In this document: piece by piece, positions 53,613 through 63,394 of the stretch | Layout of the letters: each line of letters begins with the position of its first letter | How positions within the stretch are numbered: position 1 is the stretch's first letter | Source: Beijerinckiaceae bacterium | GTDB taxonomy: Bacteria > Pseudomonadota > Alphaproteobacteria > Rhizobiales > Beijerinckiaceae | Assembly: GCA_947478405.1 (NCBI GenBank) | Contig: CANJVX010000002.1 | Location: 124,001 to 188,000, forward strand | DNA length: 64,000 nt | Direction: 5' to 3' | Position numbers and translations under genes: made by a program | Notes under the pieces: generated by a model | Databases searched by the model: none | Seen by the model: only the letters and a program-made list of their open reading frames with translations | Told to the model about the DNA's origin: nothing

Positions 53613-53963
53613 ATGCAGCTTCAAGCAGATTATGCCCGTTTTGCTTCGCGCCGATTGAAACTGTGCCGTCTTGAACGGCGCTGTTTCAAGATTTCGCCGC
53701 AGATTCCGCTTGAGGTTTTTTTGCTGCTGGGCGCCAATGGTGGCGCGATGGCACTGAGCGAGATTTACGAGCAAATCCCGGCCACGGAAAAAGCCATTCG
53801 GCTGCATCTGCACACGCTCGTCTCATCAGGCCTGATCGTTGAAGAGACCGCCACTGACGACAAGCGCTCAAAACAGATTGCCCTCAGCGAGAGAGGGTTT
53901 GAAGAATTGTCGGAATATATCGCTCATTACAGAATATTCAGGCAAACCGAAATGCAGGATTAA
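53613..53963 (+). CDS. MarR-like winged helix-turn-helix regulator
   Basis: MALSEIYEQIPATEKAIRLHLHTLVSSGLIVEETATDDKRSKQIALSERGFEEL; ATG at 53613 chosen (track starts at TTG 53598). Confidence 0.75.
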   Translation: MQLQADYARFASRRLKLCRLERRCFKISPQIPLEVFLLLGANGGAMALSEIYEQIPATEKAIRLHLHTLVSSGLIVEETATDDKRSKQIALSERGFEELSEYIAHYRIFRQTEMQD

Positions 53964-53989
53964 AAAGGGCCCCTCGACGGGGCCCTTTT
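53963..53989. terminator. Rho-independent terminator between convergent genes
   Basis: AAAAGGGCCCC-TCGA-CGGGGCCCTTTT stem-loop with A/T tracts on both sides. Confidence 0.88.
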
Positions 53990-54002
53990 ATGTTGCAGGC
54001 GA

Positions 54003-54683
54003 TTATGTGTCGAAAGACCCATCACCACCGGAATCCCAAGAGCCGCCATCGTCATAAGACGCTGGCTGAGGGCTTTCATATACAGCTGCTGGTGTTGCAG
54101 GCGGATCAAACACACCACCCGTCACATCCTGCGAGGCCTTTGATGAGGAGGCAGCCGCATCGCCACCCGCGATACCATGCGCATTATGATTGCCGGAAAA
54201 GAGGGAGGAGAGCGAATTGGCAAGCAACATGCCGCCCGCTACGCCCGCCGCAGTACCTAGTGCCCCCCGCAAAAACGAACCTTGCTGCGGTGCCTGTGCC
54301 TGCTGCGCATAGGCTTGCTGGGGCCCGACACTTGGCACAGAACCGCGCTGGTAGCCCCAGGGTCCAGGCGACTGGCCACCGGCTGCCGGAACAGAGCCGG
54401 ACGGGCGCGCTCCACCACCAAAGACCGATCCCAGAAAGCCACCGGCCTGCGGGGCGCTGTGCGACTGCGACTGTGCGTGCTCAAGCTCATCGATCCGCGC
54501 GGCGGCTTTCTTCAAGGCCTCTTCCTGCACAATCACAGCCTGCGCCATCAGATATGGCGCATAGGGCTGGGCGCGGATCTGCTCTGCAATAAAGGCCTCG
54601 GCCTCGGGATCGCGCTGGCTGGCGGAAGCCGAGCGGACACGATCAAACAATTCGGTCAGGCGCTGGCGTTCTTCGGGGCTCAT
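54003..54683 (-). CDS. DUF2076 domain-containing protein
   Basis: MSPEERQRLTELFDRVRSASASQRDPEAEAFIAEQIRAQPYAPYLMAQAVIVQEEALKKAAARIDELE; Gly/Ser/Gln-rich middle. Confidence 0.85.
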   Translation of the reverse strand: MSPEERQRLTELFDRVRSASASQRDPEAEAFIAEQIRAQPYAPYLMAQAVIVQEEALKKAAARIDELEHAQSQSHSAPQAGGFLGSVFGGGARPSGSVPAAGGQSPGPWGYQRGSVPSVGPQQAYAQQAQAPQQGSFLRGALGTAAGVAGGMLLANSLSSLFSGNHNAHGIAGGDAAASSSKASQDVTGGVFDPPATPAAVYESPQPASYDDGGSWDSGGDGSFDT

Positions 54684-54838
54684 CTGAACGTTTCCTCTGC
54701 GAGAGACGACGCGGACATCCCGCGCCACGTGCTGAATATGGGGGCGGTCGGGCGGGGGTGAAAGGCCCCTCCTCGACAAAGCCACTTCACGCCTTCGTCA
54801 GCGCGCACCCCTGAAATGTCGAAGATGAATAAAACAAA

Positions 54839-54864
54839 ATCCGCGCGGAAAATTCCGCGCGGAT
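54839..54864 (-). terminator. Terminator downstream of the histone-like gene
   Basis: Perfect stem ATCCGCGCGGAA-AA-TTCCGCGCGGAT; T-rich on the minus-strand 3' side (TTTTGTTTT). Confidence 0.8.
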
Positions 54865-54900
54865 CGATAAGGGCGTCCTGCCAAATGTCGGCCGGATGCT

Positions 54901-55737
54901 TTAATGGGCCGGGCTTTGGCCTGGACGATGCGACAGGAAGACCAATGCATCATCTGCCTCGGGCAGGCTGGCGACCCAGGCTGCTTCCATAGCTGAGGCA
55001 CCCGCATCAGACGCCGCACGGGCCAATTGCTCGGGTGCATCCTCATGACCATTCATCGCCAGACGCAACGCCTCGACAGCGGCCACACCTGTAATCGCGT
55101 CAGAGCCAAGCAATGTCTTGACGAGATCGGCCAGGGTCGGGGCCTTGCGCGGTGTTGTCGGTTTTGAGACTTTCGTGCGGACAGCGACTTTGCGCGCAAC
55201 CGGAGTCTTCGCGGTCTCGGTGATGCGCACGCGCGCCGGACGCGCGGGCTTGCGTGACGCCCGCGGCGCAGATGCCGGAGCTGCCGCAGCCTTGGCTGGC
55301 GCCTTTTTCGGAGCTGTCTTCTTCACGACTCTTTTGGCGACGGCCTTTTTAGTAACGCTTTTCTTGGCGGTGACTTTCTTGGCGACGCTTTTCTTGACGG
55401 CCTTCTTTGCGACTTTCTTGGTGGACTTCTTGACGGCCTTCTTGGCAGCCTTCTTGGAAGCCTTCTTGACAACTTTCTTGGCAGCCTTTTTAGGGGCGCT
55501 TTTCTTGATGGTTTTCTTGATGGTTTTCTTGGCCGTTTTCTTGGCCGTTTTCTTGGCTGGTTTCTTGGCTGGTTTCTTGGCTGGTTTCTTGGCTGGTTTC
55601 TTGGCTGGTTTCTTGGCTGCCTTTTTGCCAGCTTTCTTGGTAGCCTTTTGGGCTCCCTTTTTCGCCGGGGCCTTTTTCGGCGCGGCTTTCTTTGCCGCCG
55701 CCTTTTTGGCCGTCTTTTTCTTCACTGCTTTTGCCAT
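54901..55737 (-). CDS. Histone H1-like Lys/Ala/Pro-rich protein with C-terminal non-basic domain
   Basis: MAKAVKKKTAKKAAAKKAAPKK...(AKKP)n...; C-terminal APTLADLVKTLLGSDAITGVAAVEALRLAMNG.... Confidence 0.88.
   Translation of the reverse strand: MAKAVKKKTAKKAAAKKAAPKKAPAKKGAQKATKKAGKKAAKKPAKKPAKKPAKKPAKKPAKKTAKKTAKKTIKKTIKKSAPKKAAKKVVKKASKKAAKKAVKKSTKKVAKKAVKKSVAKKVTAKKSVTKKAVAKRVVKKTAPKKAPAKAAAAPASAPRASRKPARPARVRITETAKTPVARKVAVRTKVSKPTTPRKAPTLADLVKTLLGSDAITGVAAVEALRLAMNGHEDAPEQLARAASDAGASAMEAAWVASLPEADDALVFLSHRPGQSPAH
55506..55625 (-). repeat. 12-bp tandem repeats within the histone-like gene encoding (KKPA)n and (KKTA/KKTI)n
   Basis: Repeated ttggctggtttc units (five nearly identical) followed by ttggccgttttc and ttgatggttttc units. 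Confidence 0.9.
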
Positions 55738-55754
55738 TGAATATCTCTCCTCTA

Positions 55755-57089
55755 TTACGAAACCAATATTTGCTCAGGTTGATCAAGGAATCCGAACTGC
55801 GCAAGGGGCTCGGGCATGGGCCCACCATTCGCCCAATCGACAAACTCCACCGTATGAACGAACGGCAGGGCGCTGCCAGATGACAATTGTGTCATACACC
55901 CAATATTGCCCGCCGCTACGGCCATCGGCTTGGTACGGGCGATATTGGCCAGTTTGCGAGCCTTTAGCTGGCCGGCGATTTCTGGCTGCAACATGTTGTA
56001 AGTGCCAGCAGAACCGCAACAAATATGGGCTTCTGGCACATCCTTCACGACAAAGCCCATGGCCTTCAAAAGACGCTTGGGCTCGTCGCGGACTTGCTGC
56101 CCGTGCTGCAGCGAACAGGCCGAATGATAGGCCAGAACCTGCCCTGTGGCGCGCTGCGGGCGAAGCTCCAGTGTGACAAGATATTCACTGATATCTTTGG
56201 CGAGCGCCGACACGCGTGCGGCTTTTTCCCCATAGGCAGGATCATCACGGAACATGAAGCCGTAATTTTTCACGGTCGTGCCGCAGCCCGACGTCGTCAG
56301 GAGAATCGCGTCCAAGCCGCCCCGATCGGCTTCTGCCAGCCACAAATCGATATTGCGGCGGGCGAAACCCAACGCGTCATGCTCTTGGCCCATGTGGTGA
56401 ACCAGCGCCCCGCAACAACCCTCCCCCGCCACCTCGACAACTTCCACCCCATTGCGCGCCAGCAGACGGCGCGCCGCAGCATTGATGGAGGGTTTCAGCA
56501 CAGGCTGCGCACAGCCCTCCAGAATGATCACGCGTCCGCGGCTGTTGCCCTGAACCACGACCCGCTCCGCGACGGCACGCGCCGGGAATTGCGCCGGTGC
56601 CAGATCGATCATGGCGGCAAGACGCTCGCCCAACAGCGGCAGAGTGGCAATCAATGGACGCAACGGTTTCAACAGAAGAGCGCAAGCTGCCGCCAGCCTG
56701 AACCGCTCGCGATGAGGCAGGATGAAACGCAAGAGCGCGCGCAAGGCGCGATCCGGCAAGGGACGCTTGTAGGTCTGTTCAATATAGGTGCGCGCATGAT
56801 CAACAAGGTGCATGTAATGCACGCCCGAGGGGCAGGTTGTCATGCAGGACAGGCAGGACAGGCAGCGGTCGATATGTTTCACCACTTCCGCTGTCGCGGG
56901 CTTGCCGTTTTCCAGCATATCCTTGATGAGATAGATGCGCCCGCGCGGAGAATCGAGTTCGTCGCCTTTGAGCAAATAGGTCGGGCAGGTCGCGGTGCAA
57001 AAGCCGCAGTGGACACAGCTGCGCAAAATCTTTTCAGACGCTGCCATCTGTGGCTGAGCAAGTTGTTCGGGTGAAAAGCTCGTCTGCAT
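55755..57089 (-). CDS. glcF: Glycolate oxidase iron-sulfur subunit
   Basis: CVHCGFCTATCPTY and CLSCLSCMTTCPSGV ferredoxin motifs; CCG-type domains (GCGTTVKNYG, CCGSAGTYNML). Confidence 0.95.
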   Translation of the reverse strand: MQTSFSPEQLAQPQMAASEKILRSCVHCGFCTATCPTYLLKGDELDSPRGRIYLIKDMLENGKPATAEVVKHIDRCLSCLSCMTTCPSGVHYMHLVDHARTYIEQTYKRPLPDRALRALLRFILPHRERFRLAAACALLLKPLRPLIATLPLLGERLAAMIDLAPAQFPARAVAERVVVQGNSRGRVIILEGCAQPVLKPSINAAARRLLARNGVEVVEVAGEGCCGALVHHMGQEHDALGFARRNIDLWLAEADRGGLDAILLTTSGCGTTVKNYGFMFRDDPAYGEKAARVSALAKDISEYLVTLELRPQRATGQVLAYHSACSLQHGQQVRDEPKRLLKAMGFVVKDVPEAHICCGSAGTYNMLQPEIAGQLKARKLANIARTKPMAVAAGNIGCMTQLSSGSALPFVHTVEFVDWANGGPMPEPLAQFGFLDQPEQILVS

Positions 57090-57092
57090 CTC

Positions 57093-58298
57093 TCACACCC
57101 CCGCATACATGCGACCGGGATTGAAAATCCCGTCAGGGTCGAAACTCTGTTTGATACCAGATGTCACTTTCATCAAAGCCGCGCCCAGCGGCGCAAAGAC
57201 ATCTAATTTCGCGCGTATCTCATCAGGCGCTCGCATCAAAGTGGCATGGCCGTGGGCCTCCGCCACAGCGGCACGGATACGCAATGCGCCCGCATCTTCG
57301 CCCGGCATGACGGCCAGCCAGACAAGCCCGCCGCCCCAATCATAGAAATAGCGCGCGCCCAGATTTTCGCAGATCGCTTTCATACAGGCTGTGGCTTTAT
57401 GTGCGGGGAGCGAGAGCTTCCAGATCGCCGGACCATGCGCTTTGGCAAGCGGCTTCACTTGCGCGATGTCACGCCAGAGTGCGGCACTCTCCGCACCTTC
57501 GACACGCCTCACGGCGCCAAAGGGCGCGAGCCGCTCGACCAGTTTCTGCGCACGATAGGCAAGCGATTCCGCATCACGTTCCAGACGCAGAAGCGTCTGC
57601 GCCCCTGTCCCGTCATGCCCGGTCGGCAGATGCGCTGCGCCACTCACCTCGAAAGGTGACGACAAAGCGCTGCCCATGGCCGCAATGGCGTGCGCATCAT
57701 CAAGCCCATCAAGAATGAGGGTCGTCTGCGCGTGCGGACGCGGCAGAAGCTTGAACGTTACTTCGGTGAAAAGACCCAGCGTGCCATGCGCACCGCAGGT
57801 CAGTTTCACCAGATCAAGGCCCGTGACATTTTTCATCACGCGCCCGCCCGATTTGATTGCCTGCGCCTGGCCATTAACAAGCCGGACGCCGATCAATGCA
57901 TCGCGCGCAGCCCCCGTCTGGATACGGCGCGGACCTGACAGATTGCAGGCCGCAACAGCTCCAATCGTCGGCTCACCCTGCGAGCCATAAAGCGCGCGAT
58001 AATCAGCGGGCTCGAAAGGCAGCATCTGGCCCTTGGCGGCAAGCGCTGCTTCGACTTCAGCCAAGGGCGTGCCAGCGCGCGCGGATATCACAAGCTCGGC
58101 GGGCTCATAGAGCGTAATGCCGGTAAGACGGCGCGTGGAAAGCACAGCATCCGCTTGCACAGGACGGCCAAGCCCCGCGCGCGTGCCGCCGCCTTCAATG
58201 GCCAGAGACCAACGATCAAGCTTGGCCTGTTTGACGATCTCGCAAGCCTCTTGCTCGCTTTGCGGCTGCAGCCGTTCGATCAGCATCGTCACGTTCAT
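57093..58298 (-). CDS. glcE: Glycolate oxidase FAD-binding subunit
   Basis: 401 aa FAD-binding PCMH-type domain; between glcF and glcD with overlapping/close stops. Confidence 0.93.
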   Translation of the reverse strand: MNVTMLIERLQPQSEQEACEIVKQAKLDRWSLAIEGGGTRAGLGRPVQADAVLSTRRLTGITLYEPAELVISARAGTPLAEVEAALAAKGQMLPFEPADYRALYGSQGEPTIGAVAACNLSGPRRIQTGAARDALIGVRLVNGQAQAIKSGGRVMKNVTGLDLVKLTCGAHGTLGLFTEVTFKLLPRPHAQTTLILDGLDDAHAIAAMGSALSSPFEVSGAAHLPTGHDGTGAQTLLRLERDAESLAYRAQKLVERLAPFGAVRRVEGAESAALWRDIAQVKPLAKAHGPAIWKLSLPAHKATACMKAICENLGARYFYDWGGGLVWLAVMPGEDAGALRIRAAVAEAHGHATLMRAPDEIRAKLDVFAPLGAALMKVTSGIKQSFDPDGIFNPGRMYAGV

Positions 58299-59722
58299 TC
58301 TCTGCCATCAAGCGGAAAGACTTTGGCCGGATTGAGCAGCCATTGCGGATCAAACACCGCACGCACGCGCATCTGCTGGCGCAAATCGTCTTCCGTGAAT
58401 TGATAGCGCATGAGGTCGCGCTTCTCGATGCCCACGCCATGCTCGCCCGTCAGACACCCGCCTGCGTCCACACAGAGCTTGAGCAATTCAAGCCCGATAT
58501 GTTCAGCAGACGCCGCAGATTTCGGATCATTCACATCGAACATGATGAGCGGATGCATATTGCCATCGCCCGCATGGAACACATTGGCGACACGATGGCC
58601 TGCTGCCGCACAAATCTCGCCCGTGCGTTTCAGCACATAAGAGAGCTGACCCGTGGGCACGGTGCCATCCATGCAGATATAATCAGCCAAACGTCCCGTT
58701 GCGCCGAAAGCCGATTTACGGCCCTTCCAGATGGCGGCTGTTTCCATCGCGCTTTTGCTTTCGCGCACCACACGCACATTGTGTTGCTTGGCAATGTCGA
58801 TGATTTTGGCGAGCTGCGCATCCATCTCGACGCCCGAGCCCTCGACCTCGATGATCAGCATGGCGCCGACATCCAGCGGATAGCCCGCCTTGGCAAAAGC
58901 CTCGCAAATGGCAATGGCTTCTTTGTCCATAAATTCCATCGCAACGGGAATGATCCCCGCGCCGATGATGGCAGCCACACATGCGCCTGCCTCTTCACTC
59001 GTGTCGAAACCAAACAGAACAGGGCGCGCATCTTCAGCCATGGGCAGAATGCGCACCACGGCTTCAGTGATAATGCCGAGCTGGCCTTCGGAGCCGACCA
59101 TCACACCCAGCAGATCATAGCCGGGCGCGTCCATGGCCTCGCCACCGAGATCGAGAATGGTGCCATCCATCTGCACCATGCGCACGCCCAGAACATTATT
59201 CGTCGTCACGCCATATTTCAGACAATGCGCGCCGCCCGAATTCATGCCGATATTGCCGCCAATCGTGCAGGCCAGCTGCGACGAGGGATCGGGCGCATAG
59301 AAGAAGCCTTCAGCCGAGACAGATTCGGTGATCGACAGATTGGTGACGCCCGCCTGCACACGCGCGGTGCGATTGGGAAAATTCACATCAAGAATACGAT
59401 TGAGCTTGGACAGGCCGAGCACAATCGCATCCGTCTGCGGAATGGCGCCGCCCGACAAAGACGTGCCAGCCCCACGCGCCACCACTTTCACGCCCTGCTC
59501 ATGGCAATAGCGCAGCACGGCGGAGACTTCTTCTGTCGTGGTTGGCAAAGCGACCGCCAGCGGCACGCGGCGATAGGCAGTGAACGCATCCGTCTCGAAA
59601 GCGCGGCGCTCATCCTCGGTGGTGATCAGCGCCTCGGACGGCAGGAGCGGCGCGAGACCGGCCAGAATTTCGTCCCGGCGCGCCAGAATGGAACCGTCCG
59701 GCAAGGGGAAAGGAATCGACAT
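58295..59722 (-). CDS. glcD: Glycolate oxidase subunit GlcD
   Basis: VVARGAGTSLSGGAIP; GNIGMNSGGAHCLKYGVTTNNVLG; LTGEHGVGIEKRDLM. Confidence 0.95.
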   Translation of the reverse strand: MSIPFPLPDGSILARRDEILAGLAPLLPSEALITTEDERRAFETDAFTAYRRVPLAVALPTTTEEVSAVLRYCHEQGVKVVARGAGTSLSGGAIPQTDAIVLGLSKLNRILDVNFPNRTARVQAGVTNLSITESVSAEGFFYAPDPSSQLACTIGGNIGMNSGGAHCLKYGVTTNNVLGVRMVQMDGTILDLGGEAMDAPGYDLLGVMVGSEGQLGIITEAVVRILPMAEDARPVLFGFDTSEEAGACVAAIIGAGIIPVAMEFMDKEAIAICEAFAKAGYPLDVGAMLIIEVEGSGVEMDAQLAKIIDIAKQHNVRVVRESKSAMETAAIWKGRKSAFGATGRLADYICMDGTVPTGQLSYVLKRTGEICAAAGHRVANVFHAGDGNMHPLIMFDVNDPKSAASAEHIGLELLKLCVDAGGCLTGEHGVGIEKRDLMRYQFTEDDLRQQMRVRAVFDPQWLLNPAKVFPLDGRE

Positions 59723-59806
59723 TATGTTTCCGCCCGTTGGTTGATGGCACATCATAGACCATCGGGCGGCAAACTACACTGCGACCTCCGTCGCGTGCCA
59801 GCTCAA

Positions 59807-61090
59807 TCAGTCGTGGTTGCGGCGGCGGATGCGGCGTACAATCACGGCAATGGCGATGAGTGCCACCGGCACGCTCAGCGCGGCGGCCACGCCGGGCTCC
59901 ATTTTCATCAAGCCCGTGTCGTGAGCGGCCTTGAACACATAGGAGAGCAGGCTGACCACATAATAGGCGATGGCCGCCACCGAGAGCCCTTCCACCGTCT
60001 GTTGCAGGCGCAATTGCATGCGCGTGCGCTCATTCATGGAATGGAGCAAGTCCCGGTTTTGTCGCTCGATTTCGACGTCGACCCGCGTGCGCAACAGGTT
60101 GGACGCGCGCGCCAATTTGACCGAGAGTTCGCCCATGCGCTCCTGCAACATGTGGCAGGTGCGCATAGCCGGTTGCAGGCGGCGCGACAGAAAAGCGGCC
60201 AGCGTCGGGCGCATGCCCACGGGGGCTTCCCCAATGGCAATCAGGCGTTGCTGCACAATGCCCTCATAGGCGCGGCTTGCGCCAAAACGAAAGGCCGCCG
60301 CCGTGGCCTCAGCCTCGACCTTGGCAGCCAGCGCCGTCAGCCGATCAAGAAGCGCATGATCATCCGAGCCGCCGCCCGCCACCAACGAGGACGAAATGGC
60401 CGAAAGCGCAGCTTCGGCTTCAGCCACATCAGGCGCGCGGCGCTGGGCTTCTGGCAGGCCAAGCAGTGCCAGCAGACGATAGGTCTCGATTTCCAAGAGA
60501 CGCAGAGCCAGCGCCCCGGCGGAGGCGGGATCAAGCCCGCGATCAATCACCAGAATCCGCACAAAGCCATTCACCGGCAAAAAGTCACAGCCAACCACGG
60601 CACGCCCACCCAGTACCGTGGAGGCGGCGAGGCTTGAGGGATCAAACAGCTCATCGAGCACGGTCTCCTCGACCGCTTTGACCAGGTGCAGATCCACCGA
60701 TACCAGATGGCGGCCAGGCTGTTTGAGGCCCGCAAAGGCAGAGGCCAGATCGCCAGCCGCTGGCAGGAAAGGCGTCTCCTCGCCGCCGGGCACTTCCAGC
60801 GTATAGGTGGCAAATTCACTATGTTGCTCAAAGCGCAGGGATTGGCCGCCCAGCGACAGACGGAAATGCTTGCTGCCAGGGTCTGGCCCATGCAGGCCGC
60901 GTGCACGGCAAAATTCGATGAGATCGGCGCGTGCCTGAGCCGCCTCAACCGCATCTGTCATGAAGGCAAAATGGATCAGCCGGGCCGGCGTGGGCAGCGG
61001 ATGAAAAGGGCGTGCATGCACCTCGCCCAGAACGGAAGCCCGTTCAGGATGGGGCTGAAGGGTGGGAAACAAAGAATTGGCGACGCTCAT
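59807..61090 (-). CDS. DUF3422 family protein
   Basis: 427 aa; HPERASVLGEVHARPFHPLPTPARLIHFAFMTD; C-terminal TM helices (VEGLSVAAIAYYVVSLLSYVFKA). Confidence 0.88.
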   Translation of the reverse strand: MSVANSLFPTLQPHPERASVLGEVHARPFHPLPTPARLIHFAFMTDAVEAAQARADLIEFCRARGLHGPDPGSKHFRLSLGGQSLRFEQHSEFATYTLEVPGGEETPFLPAAGDLASAFAGLKQPGRHLVSVDLHLVKAVEETVLDELFDPSSLAASTVLGGRAVVGCDFLPVNGFVRILVIDRGLDPASAGALALRLLEIETYRLLALLGLPEAQRRAPDVAEAEAALSAISSSLVAGGGSDDHALLDRLTALAAKVEAEATAAAFRFGASRAYEGIVQQRLIAIGEAPVGMRPTLAAFLSRRLQPAMRTCHMLQERMGELSVKLARASNLLRTRVDVEIERQNRDLLHSMNERTRMQLRLQQTVEGLSVAAIAYYVVSLLSYVFKAAHDTGLMKMEPGVAAALSVPVALIAIAVIVRRIRRRNHD

Positions 61091-61187
61091 GCTGATGCCT
61101 CATAAGGCTCACGCGACAATGGTCGCCTTGCCCTTGGTCAAAACTCAAGCCAATTTGCATACGATAGCATAAGCCCCGGAGATCACC

Positions 61188-61964
61188 TTGAGCCCCGCCT
61201 CTGCCCGGCCCCGCGTCGGGCTGTTTGCCACCTGCCTGGTTGACCTGTTCCGCCCATCGGTGGGCTTTGCAGCTGCGAAACTGCTGGAAGATGCCGGTTG
61301 CGAGGTTTTGGTGCCCCCGCAAACCTGCTGCGGCCAGCCCGCCTTCAATTCCGGCGATCGGGTGACCGCGCGCGATCTCGCCCTGCAAGTCATGGATGCT
61401 TTTTCGGGCTGCGATTACATTGTCGCGCCATCTGGTTCCTGCACTGGCCAGATGGTGAAACATTTCCCGGAATTGTTTGATGAGCCGCAACTCGCCATGC
61501 GGGCGCGCGCCTTTGCGGGGAAAACCTTTGAGCTCGTCAGCTTCCTGACCGATGTTTTGAAAGTCACTTCGGTTGAGGCGACCTATGAAGGGCGCGTGAC
61601 CTATCACGATTCCTGTTCGGGCCTTCGTGAACTGGGTATTCAAAGCCAGCCGCGTGCCTTGCTCGCTACCGTCAAAGGCCTCGAACTGGTCGAGATGAAA
61701 GAGAGCGATGTGTGCTGCGGCTTTGGCGGCACATTTGCTGCCAAATATGGCGAGATCTCGGATGCCATCGTGACGAAGAAGACGGCCCATGTCAGCGAGA
61801 GCGGCGCGCCGCTTTTGCTCGCGGGTGATCTGGGTTGCCTGATGAATATGGCCGGAAAAATCACGCGTCAGAGTAAGCAAATCGAGGTGCGCCATGTCGC
61901 CGAAGTGCTGGCGGGCATGTGTGACGAGCCGCCCATTGCTGCGCGCAAGGAGATGCGTCGATGA
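61188..61964 (+). CDS. lutA: L-lactate utilization Fe-S protein LutA/LldE
   Basis: VGLFATCLVDLFRPSVGFAAAKLLEDAGCEVLVPPQTCCGQPAFNSGD; SDVCCGFGGTFAAKYGEIS. Confidence 0.93.
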   Translation: MSPASARPRVGLFATCLVDLFRPSVGFAAAKLLEDAGCEVLVPPQTCCGQPAFNSGDRVTARDLALQVMDAFSGCDYIVAPSGSCTGQMVKHFPELFDEPQLAMRARAFAGKTFELVSFLTDVLKVTSVEATYEGRVTYHDSCSGLRELGIQSQPRALLATVKGLELVEMKESDVCCGFGGTFAAKYGEISDAIVTKKTAHVSESGAPLLLAGDLGCLMNMAGKITRQSKQIEVRHVAEVLAGMCDEPPIAARKEMRR

Positions 61965-63394
61965 CGCTGCATCCCACCACGCCCGGTTTCAAAGACAATG
62001 CACATCAAGCTTTGCGCGATCCGGAATTGCAGAAAGCCTTGGGCCATGTGCAGCAGGGCTTTATTTACAAGCGCCAGTCGGCCGTCGAGCGCCTCCCTGA
62101 ATTTGAAAATCTACGCGAGGCCGCACGCGATCTCAAAGACCATGTGCTGAAACATCTCGATCTCTATCTGGAAACCTACGAGCGCAATGTTATCGCCTCC
62201 GGCGGCCAGGTACATTTTGCACGTACGTCTGCCGAGGCCTGCGAAACAATCGTCAATATTTGCAAAAGCCACGGCGCCAAAAGCGTGACCAAGGGCAAGA
62301 GCATGGTCTCTGAAGAGATCGGGCTCAATGGCGCGATTGAAGCGGCCGGCATGCAAGCGGTCGAGACGGATCTGGGCGAATATATCATCCAGCTGCGCGG
62401 CGAAACGCCCTCGCATATTATCGCGCCAGCCGTGCATCTGACCAAAGAACAGGTGGAGGTCGATTTCCGCCGTGTACATACACATCTCGAACCTGCCCGC
62501 GATTTGTCAGAGCCCGTGCAATTACTGACCGAAGCGCGCGGTGTGTTGCGCCAAAAATTTCTTGATGCGGATGTCGGCATCACCGGCGCTAATTTTCTGG
62601 TCGCGGAAACGGGCTCCTCCATCATTGTGACCAATGAAGGCAATGGAGACCTCACACAATCGCTGCCACGCGTGCATATTGTCATCGCATCGATCGAAAA
62701 GATTGTCCCCACACTCGAAGACGCAATTCTCTTGCTGCGTGTTCTGGCGCGCTCGGCCACGGGGCAGGACATGTCGGTTTATACGACTCTTTCCACCGGC
62801 CCGCGCCGCGCGGAAGATCCAGATGGGCCGGAGCATTATCATGTTGTGCTGGTGGATAATGGCCGCTCGGCGATGCTGGGCACCGAGTTTGAAGACATGC
62901 TGCGTTGTATCCGTTGCGGCGCCTGCATGAATCATTGCCCCGTCTATCACGCGATTGGCGGGCATGCTTATGGCTGGGTCTATCCAGGTCCGATGGGCGC
63001 CGTGCTCACACCCTCACTGATTGGCGTGGAAAAAGGCGGGCATCTGCCCAATGCGTCCACTTTTTGTGGACGCTGCGAAAGTGTGTGTCCGGTGAAAATA
63101 CCGCTGCCCAAACTCATGCGTCATTGGCGCGAACGTGAGTTCGAGCGCCATCTCACACCAGCTGTGCAGAGATATGGCCTGAAGATCTGGGGCTTCTTTG
63201 CAAAAAATCCGGGCCTCTATTCTTTGGCCACGCGTGCAGCGATGACGACACTGGCTTGGCTTGGTCGTGACAAGGGCCGCTTCACCTCGCTCCCACTCGC
63301 CAAAGGCTGGACGGATTATCGCGATCTGCCCTCACCCCAAGGCGATACGTTTCAAGCGCAATGGCGCAAGCGTCAGAAGGAGGCCCGCCGATGA
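61961..63394 (+). CDS. lutB: L-lactate utilization Fe-S protein LutB/LldF
   Basis: LUD domain plus CIRCGACMNHCPVY and CGRCESVCPVKIPLP ferredoxin motifs. Confidence 0.95.
   Translation: MTLHPTTPGFKDNAHQALRDPELQKALGHVQQGFIYKRQSAVERLPEFENLREAARDLKDHVLKHLDLYLETYERNVIASGGQVHFARTSAEACETIVNICKSHGAKSVTKGKSMVSEEIGLNGAIEAAGMQAVETDLGEYIIQLRGETPSHIIAPAVHLTKEQVEVDFRRVHTHLEPARDLSEPVQLLTEARGVLRQKFLDADVGITGANFLVAETGSSIIVTNEGNGDLTQSLPRVHIVIASIEKIVPTLEDAILLLRVLARSATGQDMSVYTTLSTGPRRAEDPDGPEHYHVVLVDNGRSAMLGTEFEDMLRCIRCGACMNHCPVYHAIGGHAYGWVYPGPMGAVLTPSLIGVEKGGHLPNASTFCGRCESVCPVKIPLPKLMRHWREREFERHLTPAVQRYGLKIWGFFAKNPGLYSLATRAAMTTLAWLGRDKGRFTSLPLAKGWTDYRDLPSPQGDTFQAQWRKRQKEARR

Noticed and set aside
55118-56176. 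352-aa plus-strand ORF with (FLAG/FLAA)n membrane-like repeats
   Set aside because: Reverse complement of the Lys/Ala repeat in the histone-like gene and part of glcF; artefact of AAG/GCC repeats.
58343-60637. 764-aa plus-strand ORF
   Set aside because: Antisense to glcD and the DUF3422 gene; His/Arg/Ala-rich composition typical of shadow ORFs in GC-rich DNA, no recognisable domain.
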